A stretch of DNA of 64,000 nt from Sutcliffiella horikoshii DSM 8719. GTDB taxonomy: Bacteria > Bacillota > Bacilli > Bacillales > Bacillaceae_I. Shown one piece after another: positions 19,801 to 25,784 of the stretch; the stretch's first letter is position 1, and each line of letters begins with the position of its first letter. The translations under genes were made by a program, and so were the position numbers. The notes beneath the pieces were generated by a model, which worked only from the letters and a program-made list of their open reading frames with translations, was not told the DNA's origin and did no database searches. The stretch covers positions 124,001 to 188,000 of the forward strand of contig LQXN01000066.1 in NCBI GenBank assembly GCA_001648575.1, written 5' to 3'.

Positions 19801-20085
19801 GTCCATATCTACCAAGAGAAGGATGGCAAAAGAACGTGGCTAACTTCAGTGGATGCTAAGGAGGATGGGACATTTACTGCGGAGTTACAATTAAAAAATG
19901 GCAGCACTTTCCTTGTAGCACAAGCAGAAAATTTAGGTGGATTGTCGGAATGGAGTGACACGCTTCATGTTATAGTTATTGGAAAGCCAATTGACAACCC
20001 GAGAGACCCTAGGGCGCCGGATCAGCCAAGCGGAATAAAGGAAGAAATACAGAAAGAAAATCCTGATGATGACGGAGAATTATAA
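10870..20085 (+). CDS. Giant secreted subtilase with repeated accessory domains (bacillopeptidase F-like)
   Basis: The gene encodes 3071 residues. A signal peptide (K-rich start, hydrophobic core, cleavage after V-A-S-A at residue 33) is followed by an I9-type propeptide to about residue 215. The S8 catalytic domain has D258 (I-M-D-S-G-V-D), H300 (G-H-G-T-H-V-A-G), N397 (A-A-G-N-N-G) and S479 (G-T-S-M-A-T-P-H). Then come two carboxypeptidase-regulatory-like domains, a PQQ-type beta-propeller (about 735-1063), and five blocks of two regulatory-like domains plus one ThuA/glutamine-amidotransferase-like domain (starting near 1228, 1604, 1981, 2361 and 2738). An Ig-like C-terminus related to Bpr ends in an acidic tail. 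I saw no cysteine and no LPXTG or SLH anchor. It resembles bacillopeptidase F at both ends but is over twice as long. The protease call is firm; the accessory roles (substrate or wall binding) are inferred. Confidence 0.88.
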   Translation: MRRGKKKDGKRYLPILFILILLFGSVLPHVASANDETLKDSQSEDAELEKKREAAYYEESNKMEDVELEDGEYLNVLSGLGLEVPELDQEEEHGYSENEKVETAVIEKLKESEKVNIIVRLKDKPELNKMFIHTQGKMSHGERVEMVTENLQKHAKESQKGVQKAIAALEKKGMAENVEPLWIINGLSLTVDKDGLSELESQHDIERITFDGEIEAPKVTIEETKPRLPEWGLEKIKATNVWGEYGLKGEGIVIGIMDSGVDGTHEALVHNYRGRDGNHQYSWIDVSGQNYATPQDGYGHGTHVAGTAVGGGEGEPIGVAPEAEWIAAKIFTDGGSATISGIHRAFEWFMAPGGDPSKAPHIVNNSWGNSNTFNKEFYEDVQAWVAAGIFPLFAAGNNGPGAQTIGSPGSFPESFAIGATDSNDQVAYFSSRGPVYWIDEEGKQQRLLKPDVTAPGHHIYSAWPGARGQGKYHTISGTSMATPHVAGAIALLLQAKPDLSINAIKELLSDTARVEPHMGSLPNDLYGEGIINIYQAVTEAAYAGQLNGTVQTEDGQAVPITVSIPSQEIRLEVTTGNIELSVREGKHKVMVEAFGYKPLVEEVMIKKGEVTSVAWKLEASTRYELTGRVLDKESKSEVPYAYVSLKGTPIASRVDASGNFRLPNIPEGDYELIVSGEGIIGFKKQIEVKGDLDLTIEVEKAISNHSQEWTTSNNTHERNAVSANAIDVNELEEQWSYLNGTKGQILFASPTATKEFVVFTTDRGWVTALDPSDGEERWSIRLGSTNRSTPTIVNDTIYLSGGQDGNIYALDINNGNIRWSKSIGQPAIYESPIYKDSKLIVSSGLTENANVHALDAEDGSVVWSYELGGSSYFGAGSGDRYVYIGSYENRTIRALQLSDGTEVWSRQLSQEGFVSRPVYKEGNVYVQTSNFSNGAGSLLALDGNTGEILWQIAGVGDSQAGSPILFEELVIVGSSNQQILRAFDRTTGEEVWNNRTVGSTLHNGAVTANGILIFSGTSGVLYALDAYSGTILKEFSLPDYSTSGSLVLPGNIVVPHRSGIVSYQSQGTLEGMVLDEGGEVLDAKISVMETKYHVEVSEDGSYRFKHQPGEYTLKVSSYGKKQVIEEITFVSGYKEEKNFTLSDAGKGGLEVSVKDERTGENLAGVEVSIQDTDLTGMTDDNGRLIFEEVFEGSYQAEVKMNGYKDWSDIITIKPSETYVLDVNIKPFEIAVLNDWEGEVTTLLNANGFLAEEREWDVIDDIGSYETIYLNGAYGTGGWRPDSIMFNELIAKAEEHEVNLVFADSWGSGYGSIRQLTEYNQDPKQIAHYYGMGQVRLQVDEEHPILSGFNKGDRITLFTRTGDFVWFNQHSGRHLASIGSTTQGMKGTGVSYKAVSENSAHLLLANHGASPWISPLQGWLPDMQTVLFNGLDYLQQTEFGKVTGTIVDLEGNPVHAEVGIVETNISTETTGDKAEFELYHEQGEFTIEVRANGYATQTEKVIFEHGNPFEINIVLASSNGDKVSGVVTDGLSKQPIAAAVVKMIKDNEVVMENETSSNGRFEFTGLDYGSYMLEVEKEGFIKSTQTIEVGRVRDDVAVELFASPRVAVLKDYSTSSRNFQSLMGEAGIEVTPLTFANVIDEINNYDVLFVNEASNTELPLTLFEALMTKADQAGTSVIFGDNNASNAAIARLVGLREDPSSRRTITDTTKSAGYVVEREHPLFKGANNGEFLEMTLPAGGRIASFDGYSGYTLATINHEGNGDVHGPGVAYKPRTSGSVELLLSGHGFGTFRHKDHYTPQGKEFLVNAVLWAAYVDFNTISGTLKNEEGEPIQATVTVKDEAFSTVTDPETGEFSIAMEAGEYEIEIEAFGYKPITMSVIVDPDAEPLNLTMEVEDTVGQIYGVIENESNGNAIEGVKVEVLHVPRKAYTNAQGSFRINRLLPGSYVLLLTKEGYVEKEVNVEVGTQGEVELKAQLKPSPTVGIIVDSTSSGSVTMKQYLEKKGYKVLELYYTDLNLLEEVDMIIANSDYDNSKIPTAIEFKAFQEALDRTETSIIWTGQHAGRGGIRFMNTYGDNPGVVIGGSQVGTQGLVYEDHPIVEGVPVNELFPVTNGSNYYYAFDEYDGETIAQLASASGDRIGEMIGYKGRTNHSVEVLLANFTFGHPYHPGLPQYFDEHRERIFNNTITWILENQEPLVGELNGTVVNEKNMLVPATITVVETGKIISANQQGEFYLGLPAGTYTIKVEAFGHLSKEFTLNFENGIKSVETFDIVTGLSGIIKTTVKDGQSGSVVEGATITILETPILGVTDVEGEFEAVVPVGSYSVRVTAPGYSPVLQNNIVVDEDEINELTFHLGESEKIGVVGTSVNGGRIMSLLDQRGYDTELHLNSSLDALIENIGDYALIIFNDKHSSMNNEQFRSFIELADANQVSMIFPSQMSNGTIRELSTVFNNPESVNQSYVQGEIQVKVDHSHPIFNGFTSDMITILRNGTSNQQYAVYDGYSGTTIGTLHHSERGVLGSGIGYEYRTANSVHVLLSGLHAGTYGNPDSRWTEDAKELYFNAVDWAISASLGEVTGTVHSSDGDPIPNATVAIEALELETKTNASGQYKFGVGTGTYEIKASARGYLEQVKEFQLSELGEEKVVDFDLEKIEGSSLTVKVTDQAESLLQGAKVRLTSSDSSIIEDESITNEEGTAVFADLLDGEYEVSVNLDGYIFSTEKVILEGEDIEITIELSSIEVAVLGDWNESITNFLNGEGLYAEARDWTVVENMERYKLVVVNTSKGTEGQMDALLEMAEEYEVSLVFAGSWGDGSIPLYAKMTGYPELDQQGYKESSVKLKVQEDHPIYKDIKTDEEGFIVIHSEQSPYATFKEYPGEIIGDIHVNGEDKGAAIAYEFKGEKHMHLLLSSFAVTNIIGPDRGWTEEGKQFYVQALRFAMDAKRQEEPVQPPVAPKWEQKRIQTGDKPVSVKGIAEALSLVHIYQEKDGKRTWLTSVDAKEDGTFTAELQLKNGSTFLVAQAENLGGLSEWSDTLHVIVIGKPIDNPRDPRAPDQPSGIKEEIQKENPDDDGEL

Positions 20086-20107
20086 TAGAAAGTAAGATTT
20101 TTCAGGT

Positions 20108-20136
20108 GAGGGCATCAAAAATGGTGCTCTCTTTTC
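20108..20136 (+). terminator. Terminator of the giant protease gene
   Basis: GAGGGCATC (20108-20116) pairs with GGTGCTCTC (20123-20131) with two G-U pairs, followed by TTTTCT. Confidence 0.75.
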
Positions 20137-20217
20137 TATGAAAAGTTAAAGAAAACCGTTCTTCCTTTTCCCGGTAAAGAAGATGGCTTGAAAATACAAT
20201 TCTAACTATGATTAGGG

Positions 20218-20232
20218 CTTGTCAACAGTCTG
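20218..20232 (+). repeat. Solo right end of the terminator-flanked element
   Basis: CTTGTCAACAGTCTG differs by one base from the right end of copies A and B (TTTGTCAACAGTCTG). No core accompanies it, so it is a deletion remnant or an independent end. Confidence 0.5.
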
Positions 20233-20247
20233 GATAATTTATATATA
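20219..20247 (+). promoter_or_regulatory. Candidate promoter using the element end as -35
   Basis: TTGTCA (20219-20224), 17 bases, then TATATA (20242-20247). The -35 hexamer lies inside the solo element end. It would give a leader of roughly 78 bases before the GTG at 20332. Confidence 0.5.
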
Positions 20248-20331
20248 AACAAAAAAGAACATATGGTAAAATTTTTAATATTAACATTTTCCAAATCAGA
20301 GCAAGGATATACATATGGGGGAGCGTACTAA

Positions 20332-20832
20332 GTGGATAAAAAACGGGTAATAATGATAGGCGTCATGATCTTCACAATTTTAGAATTAATTTTGTGCATA
20401 TTCATCAACACTAATCTGTACAAAGGTGTATTTAATACCGGAATATTGGTACCTATACTGGTTTTACAGGTTGTTTTCACCTATAATTTTCTACGAGATA
20501 GGTTGAAAACAAAATGGCCAAAACTATGGGTATCTATTTTTCTTTCTATATCAATTATTCTTTTTGTTGTTGGAAAACCAACGTATACATTCAAGCAAGC
20601 TGAAAAATTGGTGATGGAGGAATACGGGCATGATATTACCATTTTAGATAATGGGAAAGATAATTATCGAGATACTGTTCCAATATATACAGAGGAATAC
20701 AGGTTTTTCATTAGAGATAGAGACTATCATTTCAAAGGTGTAGACAAAACAAAAGAATACCGATACTTTTTGGTAAACCCGCGAACAGGGAAGGTAAGTG
20801 AAATGAGTCAGCCTTATTGGCATGGAAGTTAA
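20332..20832 (+). CDS. Membrane protein with extracytoplasmic PepSY-like tail
   Basis: The 166-residue protein has three hydrophobic segments (about residues 6-27, 37-52 and 65-82) followed by a polar domain. That domain contains Y-T-F-K-Q-A-E-K-L-V-M-E-E-Y-G and ends Y-F-L-V-N-P-R-T-G-K-V, the sequence style of PepSY-like domains (helix that bins an alanine/lysine-rich stretch, then strands with N-x-x-T-G-K-V). The GTG start is nine bases after GGGGGA. The closing V-N-x-x-T-G-K-V-S is shared with the lipoprotein at 201-614. Function unknown. Confidence 0.65.
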   Translation: MDKKRVIMIGVMIFTILELILCIFINTNLYKGVFNTGILVPILVLQVVFTYNFLRDRLKTKWPKLWVSIFLSISIILFVVGKPTYTFKQAEKLVMEEYGHDITILDNGKDNYRDTVPIYTEEYRFFIRDRDYHFKGVDKTKEYRYFLVNPRTGKVSEMSQPYWHGS

Positions 20833-20942
20833 TAATTTTTTCAGGAAAAGTTTCTTCCATTGACACTGACCTCCAAAAGTCATAAAATACTAAAGTTGAT
20901 TTAGTGAGAGGTACGAAATAAATAGTAGGAAGAAGTGACATT

Positions 20943-22139
20943 ATGGCACCTGAACAACGTAAGAAAATGCTTATATTAATGATAAATATGTTTATTGCAG
21001 TAGGTAGTTTCGGAATAATAATTCCAATTCTGCCAGCATACTTGGATTCCATTGGGGAAGGCGGGCTTGCTGCAGGCTTGATGATTGCCATTTTTGCCGG
21101 TGCTCAATTCGTCATGTCACCACTGGCTGGGAAATGGGCGGATCAGTACGGACGCAGAATCATGATTATTCTAGGATTGGCAGGATTGACCTTATCCATG
21201 TTTGTGTTTTATGGATTTGATTCTGTGTGGATGCTTTATTTTTCCCGCGTTATTGGTGGAATAGGAGCAGCCCTTTTAATCCCTGCCCTTTTCGCTTATG
21301 TAGCTGATATCACCACAATGGAACAGCGCGCGAAAGGGAACAGTTACATTTCTGCTGCCATGTCACTAGGAATTGTCATTGGGCCTGGGATAGGTGGGTT
21401 TTTAGCTGACTTTGGCTTGAAGACTCCGTTGTTGGTATCTGCTTTGATTTCTCTTGTAGCAACTGTTTTCTCAATCCTTGTGTTAAAAGAAAGCAGGGAG
21501 AAAGAAACGGTACTGGCACAGGAAGAAAACCCTGAACCGATGATTAAAAAACTTGCACTATCAGTTAATAAACCTTACTTCATTCCATTGATTATTACCC
21601 TTGTGATGAGTTTTGGTTTGATGGCTTATGAATCTGTCCTTGGGTTGTTTATTGATAATCAGTTTGGTGCAACCCCTCAAGAGATTGCAATAATGATTAC
21701 ATCTACAGGTATAATAAGTGTGATTGTACAGCTTTTTGTAGTTGATCGGATTGTGCGGGCCATTGGGGAAGGGAATGTCTTAAATATTTTCCTATGTGTC
21801 GCGGCGATCGGTTTCTTGGTTTCTTTATTTGCTTCAAGCTATGGTGTTTTCTTTGGGATTACCTTGGTTATTTTCTTGGCGACATCCATTTTAAGACCAG
21901 TAATTAATACGTTAATATCCAAGTTGGCAGGAAATGAACAAGGGTTTGCGATGGGAATGAACAATGCGTATATGAGCATCGGAAATGTGCTGGGGCCAAC
22001 GCTTGCAGGGATACTATATGACGTTAATATCCTCTATCCATTTGTTTTGGGCCTTATAGTACTAAGTATTACAATCTTTGTCTCATTAACATGGCAATCT
22101 AAACAAAAGAAAAGATTGGCTCAAGTCGAAGCGAATTAA
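20943..22139 (+). CDS. MFS drug exporter, DHA1 (NorA/Bmr-like)
   Basis: The 398-residue protein has 12 predicted membrane segments. Loop 2-3 reads G-K-W-A-D-Q-Y-G-R-R, the MFS motif A, and TM5 carries the antiporter motif C version G-P-G-I-G-G-F. These mark proton-coupled multidrug exporters of the 12-TM DHA1 class such as NorA, Bmr and related Bacillus transporters. AGGAAGAAG lies seven bases before the ATG. The gap from the upstream membrane protein is 110 bases with no clear terminator, so read-through is possible. Substrates are inferred only at class level. Confidence 0.85.
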   Translation: MAPEQRKKMLILMINMFIAVGSFGIIIPILPAYLDSIGEGGLAAGLMIAIFAGAQFVMSPLAGKWADQYGRRIMIILGLAGLTLSMFVFYGFDSVWMLYFSRVIGGIGAALLIPALFAYVADITTMEQRAKGNSYISAAMSLGIVIGPGIGGFLADFGLKTPLLVSALISLVATVFSILVLKESREKETVLAQEENPEPMIKKLALSVNKPYFIPLIITLVMSFGLMAYESVLGLFIDNQFGATPQEIAIMITSTGIISVIVQLFVVDRIVRAIGEGNVLNIFLCVAAIGFLVSLFASSYGVFFGITLVIFLATSILRPVINTLISKLAGNEQGFAMGMNNAYMSIGNVLGPTLAGILYDVNILYPFVLGLIVLSITIFVSLTWQSKQKKRLAQVEAN

Positions 22140-22161
22140 TTGAGAAAATTTCGATAGTCTA

Positions 22162-22190
22162 TTTACTTTTAGATAAAAATACCATATGAT
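22162..22190 (+). promoter_or_regulatory. Promoter of the RsgA-paralogue leader
   Basis: TTTACT (22162-22167), 17 bases, TATGAT (22185-22190). The predicted start near 22197 gives a leader of about 245 bases before the TTG at 22442. Confidence 0.65.
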
Positions 22191-22231
22191 GATTATGTAA
22201 TCAAAAAATGAACGGAAGCGAGGGATGTTTT

Positions 22232-22303
22232 ATGAAAAAGTTAATTGTTGTGAACCTAACTCAATTTAATAATAATGCACAGCCCTTGCATGGAAACCGT
22301 TAA
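22232..22303 (+). CDS. 23-residue leader peptide upstream of the RsgA paralogue
   Basis: An ATG six bases after GCGAGGGA opens a frame of 23 codons (M-K-K-L-I-V-V-N-L-T-Q-F-N-N-N-A-Q and six more) ending in TAA at 22301. Its last nine codons lie in the left arm of a 16-bp hairpin, so a translating or stalled ribosome would disrupt that hairpin. A terminator lies between this ORF and the downstream gene. The layout is that of a translation-sensing attenuator. Translation is inferred from the binding site and position. Confidence 0.6.
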   Translation: MKKLIVVNLTQFNNNAQPLHGNR

Positions 22304-22341
22304 CCTTTTCTATTGTGATAGTAGATTTCCATGGGGCTGTG
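22278..22341 (+). promoter_or_regulatory. Large leader hairpin overlapping the leader-peptide stop
   Basis: CACAGCCC (22278-22285) pairs with GGGCTGTG (22334-22341) and CATGGAAA (22289-22296) pairs with TTTCCATG (22326-22333). The 16 base pairs are broken only by a TTG bulge on the left. The leader stop codon is in the loop. Confidence 0.75.
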
Positions 22342-22375
22342 ACAAAACGTCTCATGGTTTATAAATTTAAATGTA

Positions 22376-22399
22376 AAAGACCGTGCGAGCGGTCTTTTT
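22376..22399 (+). terminator. Intrinsic terminator in the leader of the RsgA paralogue
   Basis: AAAGACCG (22376-22383) pairs with CGGTCTTT (22390-22397) and continues into T5. It stands 43 bases before the TTG start of the GTPase, so transcription must pass it to express the gene. Confidence 0.85.
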
Positions 22400-22441
22400 G
22401 TTTTGCCAAAAAATATCTACTTTCCATTAGGAGGAAAAACA

Positions 22442-23503
22442 TTGAAAAGAAATCAATTAGGTTGGAATGAATTTTTAAATAACGCTTTTGTTGAATATGA
22501 AGAGCAAGGATATACCGTAGGAAGAGTGATGCTTGAGCATAAAAGATTGTACAGAGTGGAAACGGACTTTGGTGAGTGCCTTGCGGAAGTTTCAGGAAAA
22601 TACCGTTTCGAAGCAGCGACTCGTGAGGATTACCCGGCTGTTGGCGATTGGGTTGTATTAAGTGAATGTCAAGAAGAAGGCAAGGCAACGATCCATGCTA
22701 TGTTGCCGAGATTCAGTAAATTTTCAAGAAAAGCTGCTGGTCTAGCTACGGAAGAACAGATTGTGGCGGCAAATGTGGATACTGTATTCCTCGTGCAATC
22801 ATTGAACTATGATTTTAATCCAAGGCGAATGGAGAGATATCTAGTTATGGCATGGGAAAGTGGCTCGAATCCAGTAGTTGTGCTGACAAAATCGGATTTG
22901 TGTGAAGATGTACCAGGGAAAATTGCCGAGATGGAGGCAGTTGCTTATGGAGTTCCCATTCATGCGGTAAGTGTGAAGGAAGAAACAGGATTAGAGGAAC
23001 TGACCTCATACTTTGGTGAAGGAAAAACAGTGGCGTTGCTGGGATCATCAGGAGCGGGGAAATCCACGTTGACGAATCATCTTCTTGGTGAAGAGAAGCA
23101 ACTCATCCAAGAAGTTCGCAGTGATGATGACAAGGGGAAGCATACGACGACATATCGGGAACTGTACATGTTGCCCACTGGTGGCCTTGTATTGGATACC
23201 CCCGGTATGAGGGAGCTTCAATTATGGGAGGCAGATGGTGCGATAAATCACAGTTTCCAAGATATCGAAGAGCTTTCTGAGCAGTGTTATTTCAGGGATT
23301 GTAAGCATGCCAACGAACCTAAGTGTGCGGTTCGAGGGGCGATAGAAGAAGGTGCGTTGGATGCTGCAAGATATCAAAGCTATGTTAAATTGCAGCGGGA
23401 ACTTGCATTCTTGGAAAGGAAAAATGATAAACGTGCCCAGCTTGCTGAAAAAGAAAAGTGGAAGAAAATCACTTCGGGAGTACGCGGCGGGAAAAAGAAA
23501 TAG
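22442..23503 (+). CDS. RsgA-family circularly permuted GTPase (second copy type)
   Basis: The start is the TTG at 22442, seven bases after TAGGAGG, giving 353 residues; no earlier start has a site. An N-terminal OB-fold (residues 1-95) is followed by the permuted GTPase order: G4 L-T-K-S-D-L (about 152), G1 G-S-S-G-A-G-K-S-T (about 204), G3 D-T-P-G-M (about 251). The C-terminal zinc site is C-Y-F-R-D-C-K-H with a further cysteine five residues on. This is RsgA/YjeQ, which matures the 30S subunit. At 353 residues it is longer than Bacillus YloQ (298), so it is probably the second RsgA-type paralogue found in several Bacilli. A leader ORF and terminator control access to it. Confidence 0.85.
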   Translation: MKRNQLGWNEFLNNAFVEYEEQGYTVGRVMLEHKRLYRVETDFGECLAEVSGKYRFEAATREDYPAVGDWVVLSECQEEGKATIHAMLPRFSKFSRKAAGLATEEQIVAANVDTVFLVQSLNYDFNPRRMERYLVMAWESGSNPVVVLTKSDLCEDVPGKIAEMEAVAYGVPIHAVSVKEETGLEELTSYFGEGKTVALLGSSGAGKSTLTNHLLGEEKQLIQEVRSDDDKGKHTTTYRELYMLPTGGLVLDTPGMRELQLWEADGAINHSFQDIEELSEQCYFRDCKHANEPKCAVRGAIEEGALDAARYQSYVKLQRELAFLERKNDKRAQLAEKEKWKKITSGVRGGKKK

Positions 23504-23509
23504 GGGGAG

Positions 23510-23549
23510 AAACCACAAGGTATGAGGGTGATGCCTTGTGGTTTTTTTG
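23510..23549 (+). terminator. Terminator of the RsgA paralogue
   Basis: AAACCACAAGG (23510-23520) pairs with CCTTGTGGTTT (23534-23544) and continues in T7. Confidence 0.9.
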
Positions 23550-23631
23550 TTGATTACTACGCTGTCTATCTCTACTTTATTTTTATTGACGGGAAACTTA
23601 AAAAGCCAAAGGGTCATTACCCTCCAGCTTT

Positions 23632-24420
23632 TTAAGCAGTAATTCTAATTTTATCTACGCGTTTCATAAAGTGGACTGCAAGATTATTGAAAATGTCACT
23701 TTCTTCTATATTGCAGACATGCCCGCATTTCTCAATTACTTCTAATGTGGAATTTTCTTCTTGTTTGACATATTCCCTGGTATTGCTTAAAAACATATGA
23801 TCTTCAGCACCGGAAATATATAACTTTGGTATCTTATTCTTTAGTGCTTTCAAACGATCGTAAGTGGTATAACCGTTCAGACCAGAGAGTACCCATCCTA
23901 GATAGGTTTCTTTGGAAAGTTTATAAGCCTCTTTAATAAAAGCTTTTCTGGAGTCTGAGTGATTTCTCTTTGGTAGTAGTACGCGTGCAAAGATGCGATA
24001 TGGTACCATATGTGGCAGTATTTTTCTCAGCGGATAGAAAACGGACAGTCGGCAAAGAATCTCGCCCCACTTTTTCAGTTTGGGAGTTGCGCCGCCGAGT
24101 ACCATCGATTTAATGAGAGAAGGCTTACGGAGCGCGAGTTCCTGCATGATAATGGTTCCAAGTGAAATGCCGACAAAGTGTGCGGATTCAATTTTCAGTT
24201 TGTTCATAATACCTATGGTCTGCTCAGAGGAATATTCAAAAAGATCAACACCTTTAGGGTAAGGAGACTTTCCATGACCAGGCAGATCTAATAATAGAAT
24301 GTTATATTCAGCGCGGAAAGCTTTCAGCTGTTTATAAAATATGGACGAGTTTCCACCAAACCCATGAAACAGCACAATCCACTCTTTCGATGTAGAATGA
24401 GTAAGCGTTTTATAATACAT
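23632..24420 (-). CDS. Alpha/beta hydrolase
   Basis: This 262-residue protein has the oxyanion segment H-G-F-G-G near residue 20, D-L-P-G-H-G-K-S at about 46, the nucleophile elbow G-I-S-L-G near 87, an acid candidate in G-A-E-D-H at about 206, and the histidine in C-G-H-V-C near 233. The triad Ser/Asp/His is complete. The ATG at 24420 is used because GTGAGG lies six bases upstream. No signal peptide is present, so it acts inside the cell. The family covers esterases and C-C hydrolases, and the substrate cannot be told. The 290 bases upstream hold only a GGGGTC palindrome. Confidence 0.8.
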   Translation of the reverse strand: MYYKTLTHSTSKEWIVLFHGFGGNSSIFYKQLKAFRAEYNILLLDLPGHGKSPYPKGVDLFEYSSEQTIGIMNKLKIESAHFVGISLGTIIMQELALRKPSLIKSMVLGGATPKLKKWGEILCRLSVFYPLRKILPHMVPYRIFARVLLPKRNHSDSRKAFIKEAYKLSKETYLGWVLSGLNGYTTYDRLKALKNKIPKLYISGAEDHMFLSNTREYVKQEENSTLEVIEKCGHVCNIEESDIFNNLAVHFMKRVDKIRITA

Positions 24421-24560
24421 AATAGTCCTCACTTATCTTGCATATTTCAAATCATCAATCAATACCCGAATACCTCAATAAAAAAACTTGCAATAACAAG
24501 TATACACAAACAACACCAGGTTTCTCAACCTGCAAATTCTTACTATTTTGTGAAGAATGA

Positions 24561-24582
24561 AAAAAGGGGTCTGACCCCTTTT
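24561..24582. repeat. GGGGTCTGACCCC palindromic repeat
   Basis: AAAAAGGGGTCTGACCCCTT is a perfect inverted repeat around a single central base in the gap between divergent genes. It is a second copy of the word at 2271-2287. Confidence 0.5.
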
Positions 24583-24714
24583 ATTCATTTTCTGCATAAA
24601 TATTCATATTCTAGCAAAACTTCGTGTTATTTTAGGATTTTCTGGAAAGTTATAGCAGTTTTGGGGGGTTGTTTGGTAGAATAGTAGGTAAATTGGGAAG
24701 TGGAGGTTTGGGAA

Positions 24715-25695
24715 ATGATAGTTCCGACAAGGCTTAAAATGGGTGATGAAGTGAGGATTATTGCACCTTCTACTTCGCATTCAATTCTTTCAAAGGAAAA
24801 TATTGAGCTTTCTACACATAGACTGGAAGAACTGGGGCTGAAGGTGACGTTTGGAAAGCACGTCAATGAGTCTAACCGTTTAATGACATCTTCCATCCAA
24901 TCTAGAATTGAAGATTTACATGAGGCTTTCCAGGATGAGAACGTTAGGGCAATATTAACTTCAATAGGAGGGTATCAGGCAAACCAGCTGTTATCCTATA
25001 TTGATTATGATCTGATACGTGATAACCCTAAGATCTTTTGTGGGTATTCCGATATTACAGCATTAAGCAATGCTATCTACGCTAAAACTGATCTTGTCAC
25101 CTATTCAGGCATCCACTTCTCTTCATTCGGGATGGTAGAAGGATTTGAATATTCCCTTGAATGTTTCAAAAAGATGTTCCTTGATGATTCTCTATCCATT
25201 GAAATTGAGCCATCTAACGAATGGAGTAATGATGCAGGGTATTTGGATCAGGAGAATAGAGTGTTTTATCCTAATGAGGGTTATCTTGTTATTAATGAAG
25301 GAGAGTGTGATGGAACAGCTATCGGGGGAAACCTTTGTACGTTGAATCTTCTTCAGGGAACAGAGTTTATGCCAAGTCTTAAAGATTCCATACTTTTTCT
25401 TGAGGATGATAAGTTAACGTGCCCGAAAACATTTGATCGTGATCTTCAATCTCTCATCCACCAACCGGGATTCAGTGGTGTAAAAGGAATTTTGATTGGC
25501 CGTTTTGAGAAAGTGTCCCAAGTTACAAATGAGCTGATTCAAACAATCATTCACACGAAAAAAGAGCTCTCCCACATTCCAATTGTTGCAAACGCAGACT
25601 TTGGCCATACAAATCCGATGTTCACTTTTCCGATAGGAGGAAAGGTAAAGATAAAAATAAAGCAGAATGAGATAAAGATTATTTTGTTTAAGTAA
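24715..25695 (+). CDS. S66-family LD-carboxypeptidase (MccF/YocD-like)
   Basis: The 326-residue protein matches peptidase family S66. It opens L-K-x-G-D-E-V-R-I-I-A-P-S, has the serine nucleophile in C-G-Y-S-D-I-T-A-L (near residue 113), the glutamate in L-F-L-E-D-D (near 227) and the histidine in F-G-H-T-N-P-M (near 299). The family trims peptidoglycan L,D-peptide bonds or, in MccF, inactivates microcin C-type peptide-nucleotides. It has no signal peptide. The ATG at 24715 follows GTGGAGGT by seven bases. Length equals that of Bacillus YocD. Wall recycling versus self-immunity cannot be decided from sequence. Confidence 0.85.
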   Translation: MIVPTRLKMGDEVRIIAPSTSHSILSKENIELSTHRLEELGLKVTFGKHVNESNRLMTSSIQSRIEDLHEAFQDENVRAILTSIGGYQANQLLSYIDYDLIRDNPKIFCGYSDITALSNAIYAKTDLVTYSGIHFSSFGMVEGFEYSLECFKKMFLDDSLSIEIEPSNEWSNDAGYLDQENRVFYPNEGYLVINEGECDGTAIGGNLCTLNLLQGTEFMPSLKDSILFLEDDKLTCPKTFDRDLQSLIHQPGFSGVKGILIGRFEKVSQVTNELIQTIIHTKKELSHIPIVANADFGHTNPMFTFPIGGKVKIKIKQNEIKIILFK

Positions 25696-25705
25696 GGTTC
25701 CTTTC

Positions 25706-25756
25706 AAAAAGTTTGTTGCCGATCCTTAGCAAAAAGTCCGGATTTGTACTTTTTGC
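25706..25756 (-). repeat. AGCAACAA/GACTTTTTGC short repeat, copy 1
   Basis: On the minus strand this reads GGACTTTTTGCTAAGGATCGGCAACAAACTTTTTG in two pieces, homologous to copies at 33620-33672 and 58808-58860. It lies in the gap between the S66 peptidase and YwaF-like genes. Confidence 0.4.
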
Positions 25757-25784
25757 CACGATTCTAAAAGGAGGTCATGTGCAG

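Noticed and set aside
10870-20085. Catalytic glutamine amidotransferase activity for the five repeats
   Set aside because: No cysteine is present anywhere in the protein, so class I amidotransferase chemistry is excluded.
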